Source: CAYNRA01 sp046296415
GTDB taxonomy: Bacteria; Bacteroidota; Bacteroidia; Cytophagales; Spirosomataceae
Direction of reading: 5' to 3'
Assembly (NCBI GenBank): GCA_046296415.1
Contig: JBKBLN010000001.1
Location: 1,457,978 to 1,521,977 of the forward strand
Length of the DNA: 64,000 bases
Below, in pieces: positions 26,606 to 34,229 of the stretch. The notes under the pieces are model-generated. The model did not search any database. It saw nothing but the letters and a program-made list of their open reading frames with translations, and was not told where the DNA came from. Position numbers and translations under genes: made by a program. Numbering within the stretch: position 1 is the first letter of the stretch; every line of letters begins with the position of its first letter.

Positions 26606-28192
26606 ATGAGACAAACTACTGAAAAAATGAAAAATGAATCACTCTTTTCGTGGTTCAATGAGGTATTTGCGGGCTTCTCCGTATTTCTGTTGGCGCTTCC
26701 GCTAAGTCTTGGAATTGCCAAAGCATCCGACTTTCCTGCCGTTACAGGCTTATTTACTGCACTAACCAGTGGATTATTGGTGACCTGGTTGATGGGAGCT
26801 CCTTTGACCATCAAAGGTCCGGCAGCCGGACTCATTGTCATTTCAGCCGGTTGTGTTGAGGCAATGGGTGGAGGATTAATCGGATGGCAATCCACTGCTT
26901 CGGTTTTGGTTGTGGCTGGCCTTGTTCAAATCGTACTGGGATTGGCGAAATTGGGTAGATGGGTTGACTTTTTTCCGCTCTCAGCAGTTCATGGAATGTT
27001 GGCAGCCATTGGGTTCATCATTATCTCCAAGCAGCTTCCTGTGTTATTGGATATAAATCCATCCTTGGCCCAAGGCCTTTCTCCGTTTGAATTGATTCAA
27101 TCGCTTCCCAAATTCATTCAGTCCTATGATCCTAAAGCGACTTTGATCGGTTTGGTCAGTTTGTCAATTCTTTATTTATGGCCTTACTTGGATCATCCTA
27201 TCAAGAAATTACCCGCGCCCTTGGTGGTTTTATGTTTTGCTATTCCCGCTGAACTCATGCTTAATTTTCAAAAAACTGCGCCTTCTTACGCATTATTAAA
27301 AATCGGGGATGTTTGGGGACAGTTGCATTGGCAAATTCGTTGGTCAGGCCTATGGGAGCAACCGGGTACTTTCCTCCAATATGTGATTTTGTTTTCTGTA
27401 ATAGGAAGCATTGAGTCCCTACTGACAGTCAAAGCGGTAGCGGTCGTCAGCCGAGAAAAATCAAATCCAAATCGTGATCTCTGGGCTACTGGATTGGGCA
27501 ATACCTTAGTAGCCTTGGTAGGAGGTTTACCCATGATTTCCGAGGTAGCTCGTTCCTCTGCATCATGGCAGGCCGGTGGACGAAGTCGATGGGTCAATTT
27601 TTTTCATGGATTGTTTTTACTTCTCGCACTGATTTTTGCTGTTCAATGGATGGAATTAATACCCAATACAGCATTAGCTGCAATGTTAATTATGGTAGGA
27701 TGGCGATTGGCCCACCCAAAACAGTTATGGCAGACTCTTGAAAAAGGTAAAGAACAATTGGCCATTTTTTTGGTGACGTTCCTTGTGACCTTACTATCCG
27801 ATCTTCTATGGGGTATAATCGCTGGAGTAGTTTTGGAGTTAGTATGGAATTCTTTCCGCGGCTCAAGCCGATTAAAAGCCATGTTCGTAGCTCCTACCGA
27901 GGTATCCTTTAATGGAGAAGAATATTTGGTGGTAATCGGTGAAAAGGCCGTTTTTTCAAACTATCTGGGTATTTTAAGAAAACTAGAGGCAATTCCCAAT
28001 GGATTCAACGTAACCATCGATTTGGAAATGGCTCAATGGGTGGATCATTCCGTTATGCAAAGTCTTCATCAGTTTGCAGAGTGGTATGCCTTGGCTGGTG
28101 GAAAGGTTCAAATTGTTGGTCTGGATAAACATGAACCAGTTTCCGATCACCTATTTGCAGCCCGATTAAAATCGTCTGATATTACTCACTAA
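26606..28192 (+). CDS. SulP-family anion transporter with STAS domain
   Basis: About 528 residues: 10-14 hydrophobic segments, then a C-terminal STAS domain (about 435-520; EEYLVVIGEKAVFSNYLGILRKLEAI). N-terminal WFNEVFAGFSVFLLALPLSLGIAKASDFPAVTGLFTA is the SulP signature, with the PLSLGIA start of the family. Substrates across the family are sulfate, bicarbonate or other anions. The start was set at ATG 26606; a later ATG (26627) and a TTG (26570) are in frame. Its last 11 bases overlap the convergent regulator gene. Confidence 0.9.
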   Translation: MRQTTEKMKNESLFSWFNEVFAGFSVFLLALPLSLGIAKASDFPAVTGLFTALTSGLLVTWLMGAPLTIKGPAAGLIVISAGCVEAMGGGLIGWQSTASVLVVAGLVQIVLGLAKLGRWVDFFPLSAVHGMLAAIGFIIISKQLPVLLDINPSLAQGLSPFELIQSLPKFIQSYDPKATLIGLVSLSILYLWPYLDHPIKKLPAPLVVLCFAIPAELMLNFQKTAPSYALLKIGDVWGQLHWQIRWSGLWEQPGTFLQYVILFSVIGSIESLLTVKAVAVVSREKSNPNRDLWATGLGNTLVALVGGLPMISEVARSSASWQAGGRSRWVNFFHGLFLLLALIFAVQWMELIPNTALAAMLIMVGWRLAHPKQLWQTLEKGKEQLAIFLVTFLVTLLSDLLWGIIAGVVLELVWNSFRGSSRLKAMFVAPTEVSFNGEEYLVVIGEKAVFSNYLGILRKLEAIPNGFNVTIDLEMAQWVDHSVMQSLHQFAEWYALAGGKVQIVGLDKHEPVSDHLFAARLKSSDITH

Positions 28193-29666
28193 GCTGTTGA
28201 AGCACCTTCTTCATTTCAGCCTGTTGGTTTTGTTTTTGAAGAACAACAGGTGCTGCCACGCGTTCTTGACAATCAAATATTGAGCAACGTTCACACGTCT
28301 GGTTGACCTGCCGAACGGCGATTGAAGGGTCTTGTAAAAAGGAAACCTTTTCTTTTAAATTGGCATCCATTTCAAATCCGAGTGTAACCGAAACGTTAAT
28401 CTGCTTTAGAATACTCAACGGACGAGCCATGGACACCACGAAATATTGATTGGCAGCTTCTTGATAATCTGAAATTTGAGCATCCACGACTGGCTTTTTG
28501 TACACACCCGCCGTTTGGCGTGCAGAAAGTTCATCCAATATATTCAATGATACCCACCGGCGACAATAATTCTCCTTTTGAGTTTCATGCGGGTCATGTT
28601 GTTTCGACAAGTGCATTTCCTTGGTTAATGAGTAGTTTTTACTATTTACCATGGATTCAAATCGAAGGTAAAAGAATTTGTTGATGCCAAAATATTTGGG
28701 CAAGACATTGGAAATACGGTGATACAGTGTCTCTGGAGTTGCCTGAAACCCTTCGGCCATTTTACCTAATAATTCGGGTTGCCAAGTGGTTTGTTGGAAA
28801 AAATCGGTTAGTTTTTGAATCAACTTTTCACGACGTATCAAGATGGCTCCTGCAAAATAAGATGCCTTAAAGTTATTTAAAACTTCATCAAAGGAATTGA
28901 TTTCAACCCATGAGGACGTCAACGGTCGTTCTTTCAGATTCATATACAAGAACCCGATTTCTCGGCCCATCGTAAAGGCTCGTTGATCCGATGATATTCG
29001 TTTGTTGATCATCAATACTTGCCGCTTGGGAACAAATAAGGACCGGATATTCGCAATAGTTGGGTAGTCCTCTTCATCGAAATACTCGATAGATATCCCA
29101 TAATGATCCGCTAATAAATTAGATAAATAAAATTCATCCACTTGTTGCGAAACGGGAACATGGTGTGCCTCCAGAAAACGGTCTGCTTCGTTTTCCAATT
29201 CTTCAAAATAGTTATCATGCATTTCCTGATACGAGCGCAATACGGCAAAATAAAAACGCTCCACACTCATATTGTAATTTCGTCCAATTTCAATGATAGT
29301 ATTGATAAAGGCACTCAATTTAACAGGAGCATCCGAGAGCATTTCCAGTAAGTTAGCGGGATCGATTCCAAAAAAATCAAACGGGATTTCCGTCAAAAAA
29401 TTGGAATGCAATAATTCGGAAATGGGCTGAAGTTTCTTGTTTAGTTTTAATGATACAAGGTGGTCGTACTCAATCCCCATCGCCCCAGCCAAAGCTACAA
29501 TTTTGTCCGATTTAGGGTATTTCTTGCCTTTTTCTATTTCATTAATGTACGAAATAGATAAACCTGACTTTTGAGATAAGTCACTTAATGAGAGTCCCTT
29601 TTCTTGCCGAAGTTGTTTTAGTTTAAGGCCAAATATTAAGCGAATATGGTCAGTATTGAGGCTCAT
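28182..29666 (-). CDS. XRE-type regulator with M78-like (ScfR/ImmA-related) domain
   Basis: 494 residues. N-terminal helix-turn-helix (about 10-66; LKQLRQEKGLSLSDLSQKSGLSISYINEIEKGKKYP). A middle M78-like region (about 160-290) resembles the ScfR/RamB regulators. The place of the usual HExxH is taken by FTMGREIGFLYMN, so the first zinc ligand is lost and the peptidase is unlikely to be active. The C-terminal part has CERCSIFDCQER (about 457-468), matching the Cys-rich end of those regulators, which respond to acyl-CoA/propionate. Target genes here are unknown. It faces the SulP gene and overlaps its end. Confidence 0.8.
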   Translation of the reverse strand: MSLNTDHIRLIFGLKLKQLRQEKGLSLSDLSQKSGLSISYINEIEKGKKYPKSDKIVALAGAMGIEYDHLVSLKLNKKLQPISELLHSNFLTEIPFDFFGIDPANLLEMLSDAPVKLSAFINTIIEIGRNYNMSVERFYFAVLRSYQEMHDNYFEELENEADRFLEAHHVPVSQQVDEFYLSNLLADHYGISIEYFDEEDYPTIANIRSLFVPKRQVLMINKRISSDQRAFTMGREIGFLYMNLKERPLTSSWVEINSFDEVLNNFKASYFAGAILIRREKLIQKLTDFFQQTTWQPELLGKMAEGFQATPETLYHRISNVLPKYFGINKFFYLRFESMVNSKNYSLTKEMHLSKQHDPHETQKENYCRRWVSLNILDELSARQTAGVYKKPVVDAQISDYQEAANQYFVVSMARPLSILKQINVSVTLGFEMDANLKEKVSFLQDPSIAVRQVNQTCERCSIFDCQERVAAPVVLQKQNQQAEMKKVLQQLSE

Positions 29667-29784
29667 AGTATCTTTCGTCTGGGTGGTCTAAGTTAGACAA
29701 AGATAACTAAAATTCGCTATTTTTCAGAGGTGAGACAATAGAATCGATGCAGGAGCTAATTCCAAAACTCCTGCATCGAAGGTA

Positions 29785-30612
29785 TTAAATGTTTGATTCT
29801 TGGAATCGATAGACCAATACAGGTACCTCCGAAACGTTGATGATCTTTTTGGTGATCGAAGGTTCAATGAGTTGGGTAATGAAATTTCGATGATGAGAAG
29901 CGGTGATTAAAATCTGTCCTTGTAATTGTTGAACTTGTTGATGCAAACCCTCTACCACATGGTCGGCATTTACATGAGAAACGGGTTGATCAAACAACAG
30001 TTTAATGGTTTTTTCATACCCATAATCCGGTTGAATATTCGGTTGCCCTTCTACATCCAATTTAATAAAATGGATAGAAGCTTCCAATGCACCTTGCAGT
30101 GACTTCACCTGTTTTAAAATTTCGGTTTCATCGTATTCTAATTGCGTGGCATACACAAGCCGATGAACAGCTTGGGGTTGGTAAGCACCTGGGACCATCA
30201 AAAGCGGTGTCTTACTCGTGTTTAATAAAGAAACGGCATTAGATCCGATTAACCAGTTGAGAAGCCCGCCCTCCCCTGTTTTTCCAATGATGATCAATTG
30301 AGCTCCAATTTCCTCCGCTTTTTCAGATAAACCAGTCGGAACATCCGAGAAAATGAGGTGAGCTTTGGCTTCGATCCCTTCGGATTGGGCCTCTGTCACC
30401 CATTCATCTAGCTTCCCCTTGAAAATCGCTTGATTTTGTTCATGCAATGCATCGACGATCGAAACCGGTGTATTTGGATCAACAAACGGTGGGATGAATG
30501 TATGGGCAATGTGAAGGGGGCAAGTCAATTTACGAGCAAGCTGTTTCGCTAACGTGAAAGCCGGTTGGCTACTTGCCGAGAAATCGGTTCCAATTAAAAT
30601 AGGATTCGACAT
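29785..30612 (-). CDS. Universal stress protein (two UspA domains)
   Basis: 275 residues from ATG at 30612 (MSNPILIGTDFSASSQPAFTLA). Domain one (about 1-140) has the ATP-binding GxxGxxG-type IIIGKTGEGGLLNWLIGSNAVSLLNTSKTPLLMVP (about 106-140). The second domain (about 150-275) is diverged and lacks a clear ATP motif. Such tandem USPs are common in Bacteroidota; the exact role is unknown. A TAATTTTG -7 box lies 23 bases before the ATG. Single-gene unit. Confidence 0.88.
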   Translation of the reverse strand: MSNPILIGTDFSASSQPAFTLAKQLARKLTCPLHIAHTFIPPFVDPNTPVSIVDALHEQNQAIFKGKLDEWVTEAQSEGIEAKAHLIFSDVPTGLSEKAEEIGAQLIIIGKTGEGGLLNWLIGSNAVSLLNTSKTPLLMVPGAYQPQAVHRLVYATQLEYDETEILKQVKSLQGALEASIHFIKLDVEGQPNIQPDYGYEKTIKLLFDQPVSHVNADHVVEGLHQQVQQLQGQILITASHHRNFITQLIEPSITKKIINVSEVPVLVYRFQESNI

Positions 30613-30634
30613 GGAGGTTGTTTTTTTGTTCAAT

Positions 30635-30642
30635 CAAAATTA
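30635..30642 (-). promoter_or_regulatory. -7 box of the universal stress protein gene
   Basis: Reverse-strand TAATTTTG, a perfect TAnnTTTG, 22 bases upstream of the ATG at 30612. No clear -33 element. Confidence 0.45.
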
Positions 30643-30792
30643 GATTTTTTCAAATGCAAGAAGTATGATTTTGATTATCTTTTTCTAAAGTTTATCATTT
30701 CTTAATCTGAAACAGTATTGAAGGATTCCAAGAGGAGAGTGTACAAAAGGAATAATTTAAGAAGGGTCAGGCGATCAATTCAAACTATTTCC

Positions 30793-30800
30793 TACCTTTG
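30793..30800 (+). promoter_or_regulatory. -7 box of carA
   Basis: TACCTTTG matches TAnnTTTG exactly, 40 bases before the carA ATG. Confidence 0.45.
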
Positions 30801-30839
30801 TTCTCCGATACTAAGTTTTAATCGGAAACCAAATCCCCC

Positions 30840-31940
30840 ATGATCCATTCCCCCAAGGAAGCACTTCTCCTGCTCGAGGATGGTACCCTCTACAAAGGGA
30901 AAGCTCTCGGCAAAATAGGCACCGCTACCGGCGAAATTTGTTTCAATACGGGTATGACCGGCTACCAAGAAATTTACACGGACCCCTCGTATTACGGCCA
31001 AATTATTGTAAATACCACCTCTCATATCGGAAATTATGGTGTTAAGTTCGATACCGAAGAGGAATCGGATGGTATTAAGATACGTGGAATGGTGTGTCAT
31101 GCTTTTGCTGAACATTATTACAGCCGCTCAACCGCTGATGAATCACTCCAAACCTATTTTGAGAAAGCTGGGATTGTTGGAATTTACGATGTGGATACCC
31201 GCCAATTGGTTCGGCACATTCGCCATGCGGGTGCCATGAATTGTATTATTTCATCAGAAATCTCGGATGTTGAGGTGTTAAAAGCCAAATTGGCCGAATG
31301 CCCCTCCATGGATGGCTTGGAATTATCCTCCCTGGTCTCTACCAAAGAACCTTATACCCTAGGCGACTCACAAGCAACCCGACGTTTAGCTGTGATCGAT
31401 TACGGTTGTAAAACCAATATTTTACGAAATTTTACTGATCGGGGCTGTTTTGTAAAAGTCTTTAATGCCAAGTCCAACATCGCCGACATTTTAGATTTTA
31501 ATGCCCATGGCTATTTTATCTCCAATGGGCCAGGAGATCCTGGTGCCATGGATTATGCCGTTGAAACCGTTCAACAACTCGTTTCTACAGGCAAACCCCT
31601 TTTTGGAATTTGCCTAGGTCACCAACTACTCGCCAGAGCATCTGGTGTACCAACCTACAAAATGCACAACGGTCATCGAGGTTTAAATCATCCCGTTTTG
31701 AATCTGCAAACTGGAAAAAGTGAAATCACCTCACAAAATCACGGATTTGCGGTAGATCCTACTGCTGCCCGAAACTCTCCCATTTTGGAAGTAACGCACG
31801 TGAACCTGAACGACCAAACGATCGAAGGAATAAAAAGAACAGACTTCCCAGCATTTTCAGTGCAATACCACCCTGAAGCTGCTCCCGGTCCACATGATTC
31901 ACGTTATTTATTTGATGATTTCGTGGCTTTGCTAGGTTAA
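30840..31940 (+). CDS. carA: Carbamoyl-phosphate synthase, small (glutaminase) subunit
   Basis: 366 residues, full length. It hydrolyses glutamine and feeds ammonia to CarB for arginine and pyrimidine synthesis. The N-terminal CPSase domain (EALLLLEDGTLYKGKALGKIG...FNTGMTGYQEIYTDPSY) is followed by the class I amidotransferase with the nucleophile in GICLGHQLL (about 259-267) and the His/Glu of YHPEAAPGP (about 347-355). carB is not in the window. A terminator follows. Confidence 0.95.
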   Translation: MIHSPKEALLLLEDGTLYKGKALGKIGTATGEICFNTGMTGYQEIYTDPSYYGQIIVNTTSHIGNYGVKFDTEEESDGIKIRGMVCHAFAEHYYSRSTADESLQTYFEKAGIVGIYDVDTRQLVRHIRHAGAMNCIISSEISDVEVLKAKLAECPSMDGLELSSLVSTKEPYTLGDSQATRRLAVIDYGCKTNILRNFTDRGCFVKVFNAKSNIADILDFNAHGYFISNGPGDPGAMDYAVETVQQLVSTGKPLFGICLGHQLLARASGVPTYKMHNGHRGLNHPVLNLQTGKSEITSQNHGFAVDPTAARNSPILEVTHVNLNDQTIEGIKRTDFPAFSVQYHPEAAPGPHDSRYLFDDFVALLG

Positions 31941-31960
31941 ACCACTACTGCATACACATA

Positions 31961-32008
31961 AAAAGAAAGGGGGATAGATGTAGATCAATCTCCCTTTCTT
32001 GTTTTTTA
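31961..32008 (+). terminator. Terminator between carA and crtZ
   Basis: Stem AAGAAAGGGGGA (31963-31974) with TCTCCCTTTCTT (31989-32000), one G-T pair, followed by GTTTTTT. On the reverse strand the A run left of the stem gives a T run, so it may serve both convergent genes. Confidence 0.7.
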
Positions 32009-32533
32009 ATTTTGCTTTCCTATACGAGCAGTGGGCTCAAATTTTTTAGGTGCATATAAAAATCCAAAGGCCTCAGCACCCTCTTTGGAATGTACTTTGT
32101 GGTGGATGTAATGGGCATGCATGATACGCTTCATGTAATTGGATTTTGGCTTGTATTTAAATTTAATCCGCCGATGTACAATCAAATCATGAAAAATAAA
32201 ATACGCAATGCCATACAAGGTGATACCCAAACCAATAAAAGTTAAATACCAAAATTCAGGATGTGTATTTCCATAAATGATGGAAGTGGACGCTACAATA
32301 CTGAAAACAACAGCGTAGTAATCGTTTTTTTCAAAAAAACCGGTATGGTGGTTATGATGATCTTCGTGCCAACCCCACCCAAAGCCATGCATGATGTACT
32401 TGTGAGCAAACCAAGCGACACCCTCCATGGTGATAAAGGTTCCTAAAACAATTCCAATTGAAAATAATGTCTGCATACGTGTGGTGAACTTGTTTCTTTG
32501 GTAAACTGAACGTTTTTTGGTTTTGTTTTCCAT
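32006..32533 (-). CDS. crtZ: Beta-carotene hydroxylase (fatty acid hydroxylase superfamily)
   Basis: 175 residues, four hydrophobic helices. All four di-iron His boxes are present: HKYIMH (about 44-49), HEDHHNHH (about 56-63), FHDLIVH (about 114-120) and HAHYIHHKVH (about 139-148). It hydroxylates carotenoid rings (zeaxanthin formation) in the membrane. Other carotenoid genes are not in the window, but ispH, which makes the C5 precursors, lies just upstream on the same strand. Confidence 0.88.
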   Translation of the reverse strand: MENKTKKRSVYQRNKFTTRMQTLFSIGIVLGTFITMEGVAWFAHKYIMHGFGWGWHEDHHNHHTGFFEKNDYYAVVFSIVASTSIIYGNTHPEFWYLTFIGLGITLYGIAYFIFHDLIVHRRIKFKYKPKSNYMKRIMHAHYIHHKVHSKEGAEAFGFLYAPKKFEPTARIGKQN

Positions 32534-32550
32534 TGACCATGCAATTTAAC

Positions 32551-32581
32551 AAAAAAAGCCTCCCATAGGAGGGAGGCTTTT
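32551..32581 (-). terminator. Terminator of the 69-residue ORF
   Basis: GCCTCCC / GGGAGGC stem (32558-32577) with loop ATAGGA, and seven A to the left (T run on the reverse strand, 32551-32557). It lies between crtZ and the upstream gene, so crtZ probably has a separate transcript or relies on read-through. Confidence 0.75.
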
Positions 32582-32789
32582 ACAAGGTTGGTGAGTTGCG
32601 TTTGAAAATTCGGTTTAAAACCGTTAAATACGTTTGTCCAAAGCGAGAATAACACCATTTTTTTAATTCATTCACTTCAGGAGGTAATAAATAGGATACT
32701 CCTTTTTTAAGTTCTTTTTCAAATAACGCTTTATCAAAACTAACTTTTTCCAATATCAACTTCACGTATTCTAACATGGTCTTTCCCAT
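32580..32789 (-). CDS. Small conserved-looking protein, 69 residues, unknown function
   Basis: ATG at 32789 (MGKTMLEYVKLIL); a second ATG at 32777 is possible. The protein is helical and has basic and aromatic residues (LEYVKLILEKVSFDKALFEKELKKGVSYLLPPEVNELKKWCYSRFG). No signal peptide or membrane helix. I recall similar short proteins in other Bacteroidota but cannot name a function. It has its own strong promoter (32821-32852) and terminator, and sits between ispH and crtZ. Its transcript is probably highly expressed. Confidence 0.7.
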   Translation of the reverse strand: MGKTMLEYVKLILEKVSFDKALFEKELKKGVSYLLPPEVNELKKWCYSRFGQTYLTVLNRIFKRNSPTL

Positions 32790-32820
32790 TCCACATGGCG
32801 TTTGAGGTTCATTGACTATG

Positions 32821-32852
32821 TAAATATACTTACAAAAAATTGTATTTGTCAA
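32821..32852 (-). promoter_or_regulatory. Strong promoter of the 69-residue ORF
   Basis: Reverse-strand TTGACA (32847-32852) and TATATTTA (32821-32828) with 18 bases between. It is close to both the Bacteroidota consensus and a classic -35/-10 pair, similar to the tRNA promoter at 59187. Confidence 0.6.
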
Positions 32853-32878
32853 GGAATATTTACATTTAAATAACGACC

Positions 32879-34117
32879 TCAGCTGTTCAATATTGCTTTC
32901 AGGACCTCTTTTTCAGGTTTAGCGGTAGGAAAGAAGGATAGGAGGCGTTGAATGACCGACTCCACCATGGAATCAGGGCAAGAAGCCCCGCAGGTGACCA
33001 TAATTCGGGTTGGTCGTGTGGACGCCTCAGGTAAAAACGAAAAAGATCGTTTTACTTGATGAGAATGGATGTCAAAATGCTCAATTTCCTGGTCAGAATG
33101 AAGGCATGCCACCGATTCAATGAAATAAGTAGGAAGTTTGGTTTCGCAAAGTTCAACCAAATGGGTAGTATTGGAACTATTGTATCCCCCAATAACGATG
33201 GCTAAATCGGCTGCCTCTTGGAGCAAGCCCATGGTAGCCTCTTGGTTGTCGTTGGTGGCATAACATAAAGTATCTCGCGTATTGGCAAAATAGGGTTCGA
33301 CCGACTTATCGTCCAATTGATGGTAGGTCATCAAGGTTTGTTTGAGAAAGTCAGCAATTCCTTGGGTGTCACTGGCCAACATGGTCGTTTGATTGACCAC
33401 TCCGATCCGTTTTAAATCCTGTGCTACGTCAAAATTTTCTGAATATTGGCCTTTGAATTCCGTATAAAACCCTGATAAGTCTATTTCCTGCGTCATATAC
33501 AAGGCAAGTCGCTGAGCTTGAGCCATGTCTTTTACGACCACGGTGGGCGCGTTGGACTGGCTATGTGAGAACGTGGCTCTTGTCTCCTCGTGGTTGGGTT
33601 TCCCATGGACAACTAAGGTATAACCCCGCCCACCAATTTGAGCCGCTCGATTCCAAACTTTTTCAACGAACGGACAGGTCGTGTTGAATCCATATGGATT
33701 AATGCCCAAATCCTTTAGTTTTTGCTCAATTTCAAGTGTGGTTCCAAACGCAGGCACAATGACAATATCCTCAGAGGTTAAATTCTCCCACGGAATCAAG
33801 GTGTTTCCTTCGGTATCTTGTAAAAATTGGATACCTTTCGCCAAGAGGTCTGCATTCACCAGTGGATTATGGATCATTTCACTCAATAAGAAAATTCGCT
33901 TGTTGGGATTTTCATCGAGTGTTTTGTAAGCAATTTCCACAGCATTTTCAACCCCGTAGCAAAACCCAAAATGCCTAGCTAGAAGCAGCTGGACAGCACC
34001 AAAGTCCAATTGAGTTGGCGTGAAGTCTTTTTTTAGTTTATCTTTTTTGCGTCGGAATTCCTTGATTTGTCCGACCAAATCACTTTTGTAGAATACCGGT
34101 ATAGAAAATGATTTCAT
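32879..34117 (-). CDS. ispH: 4-Hydroxy-3-methylbut-2-enyl diphosphate reductase (long Bacteroidota form)
   Basis: 412 residues, about 100 longer than the common form; the long type with an N-terminal extension (about 40 residues before the first Cys) is known in Bacteroidota. Iron-sulfur ligands: GFCYGVENA (first Cys about residue 53), TTCPFVEKVW (second) and VTCGASCPDS (third). It reduces HMBPP to IPP and DMAPP, the last step of the MEP pathway. It is followed on the same strand by the small ORF and crtZ. Single start codon at 34117. Confidence 0.94.
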   Translation of the reverse strand: MKSFSIPVFYKSDLVGQIKEFRRKKDKLKKDFTPTQLDFGAVQLLLARHFGFCYGVENAVEIAYKTLDENPNKRIFLLSEMIHNPLVNADLLAKGIQFLQDTEGNTLIPWENLTSEDIVIVPAFGTTLEIEQKLKDLGINPYGFNTTCPFVEKVWNRAAQIGGRGYTLVVHGKPNHEETRATFSHSQSNAPTVVVKDMAQAQRLALYMTQEIDLSGFYTEFKGQYSENFDVAQDLKRIGVVNQTTMLASDTQGIADFLKQTLMTYHQLDDKSVEPYFANTRDTLCYATNDNQEATMGLLQEAADLAIVIGGYNSSNTTHLVELCETKLPTYFIESVACLHSDQEIEHFDIHSHQVKRSFSFLPEASTRPTRIMVTCGASCPDSMVESVIQRLLSFFPTAKPEKEVLKAILNS

Positions 34118-34196
34118 AAAGCAATGTACGTGTATTAAACTAACACCCTTTCGGCGTTTATTGTTACAAAGCTAGGATTTCTCTGAGGGAAAGTTC

Positions 34197-34204
34197 TACT
34201 TTTG
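34197..34204 (+). promoter_or_regulatory. -7 box of the Wzi-like gene
   Basis: TACTTTTG (exact TAnnTTTG), 25 bases before the ATG. The bases from 34198 to 34215 are repeated at 46413-46430 in front of the arginine-decarboxylase gene. Confidence 0.5.
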
Positions 34205-34229
34205 CATCAATTTTTGACCAATTTCTGGC

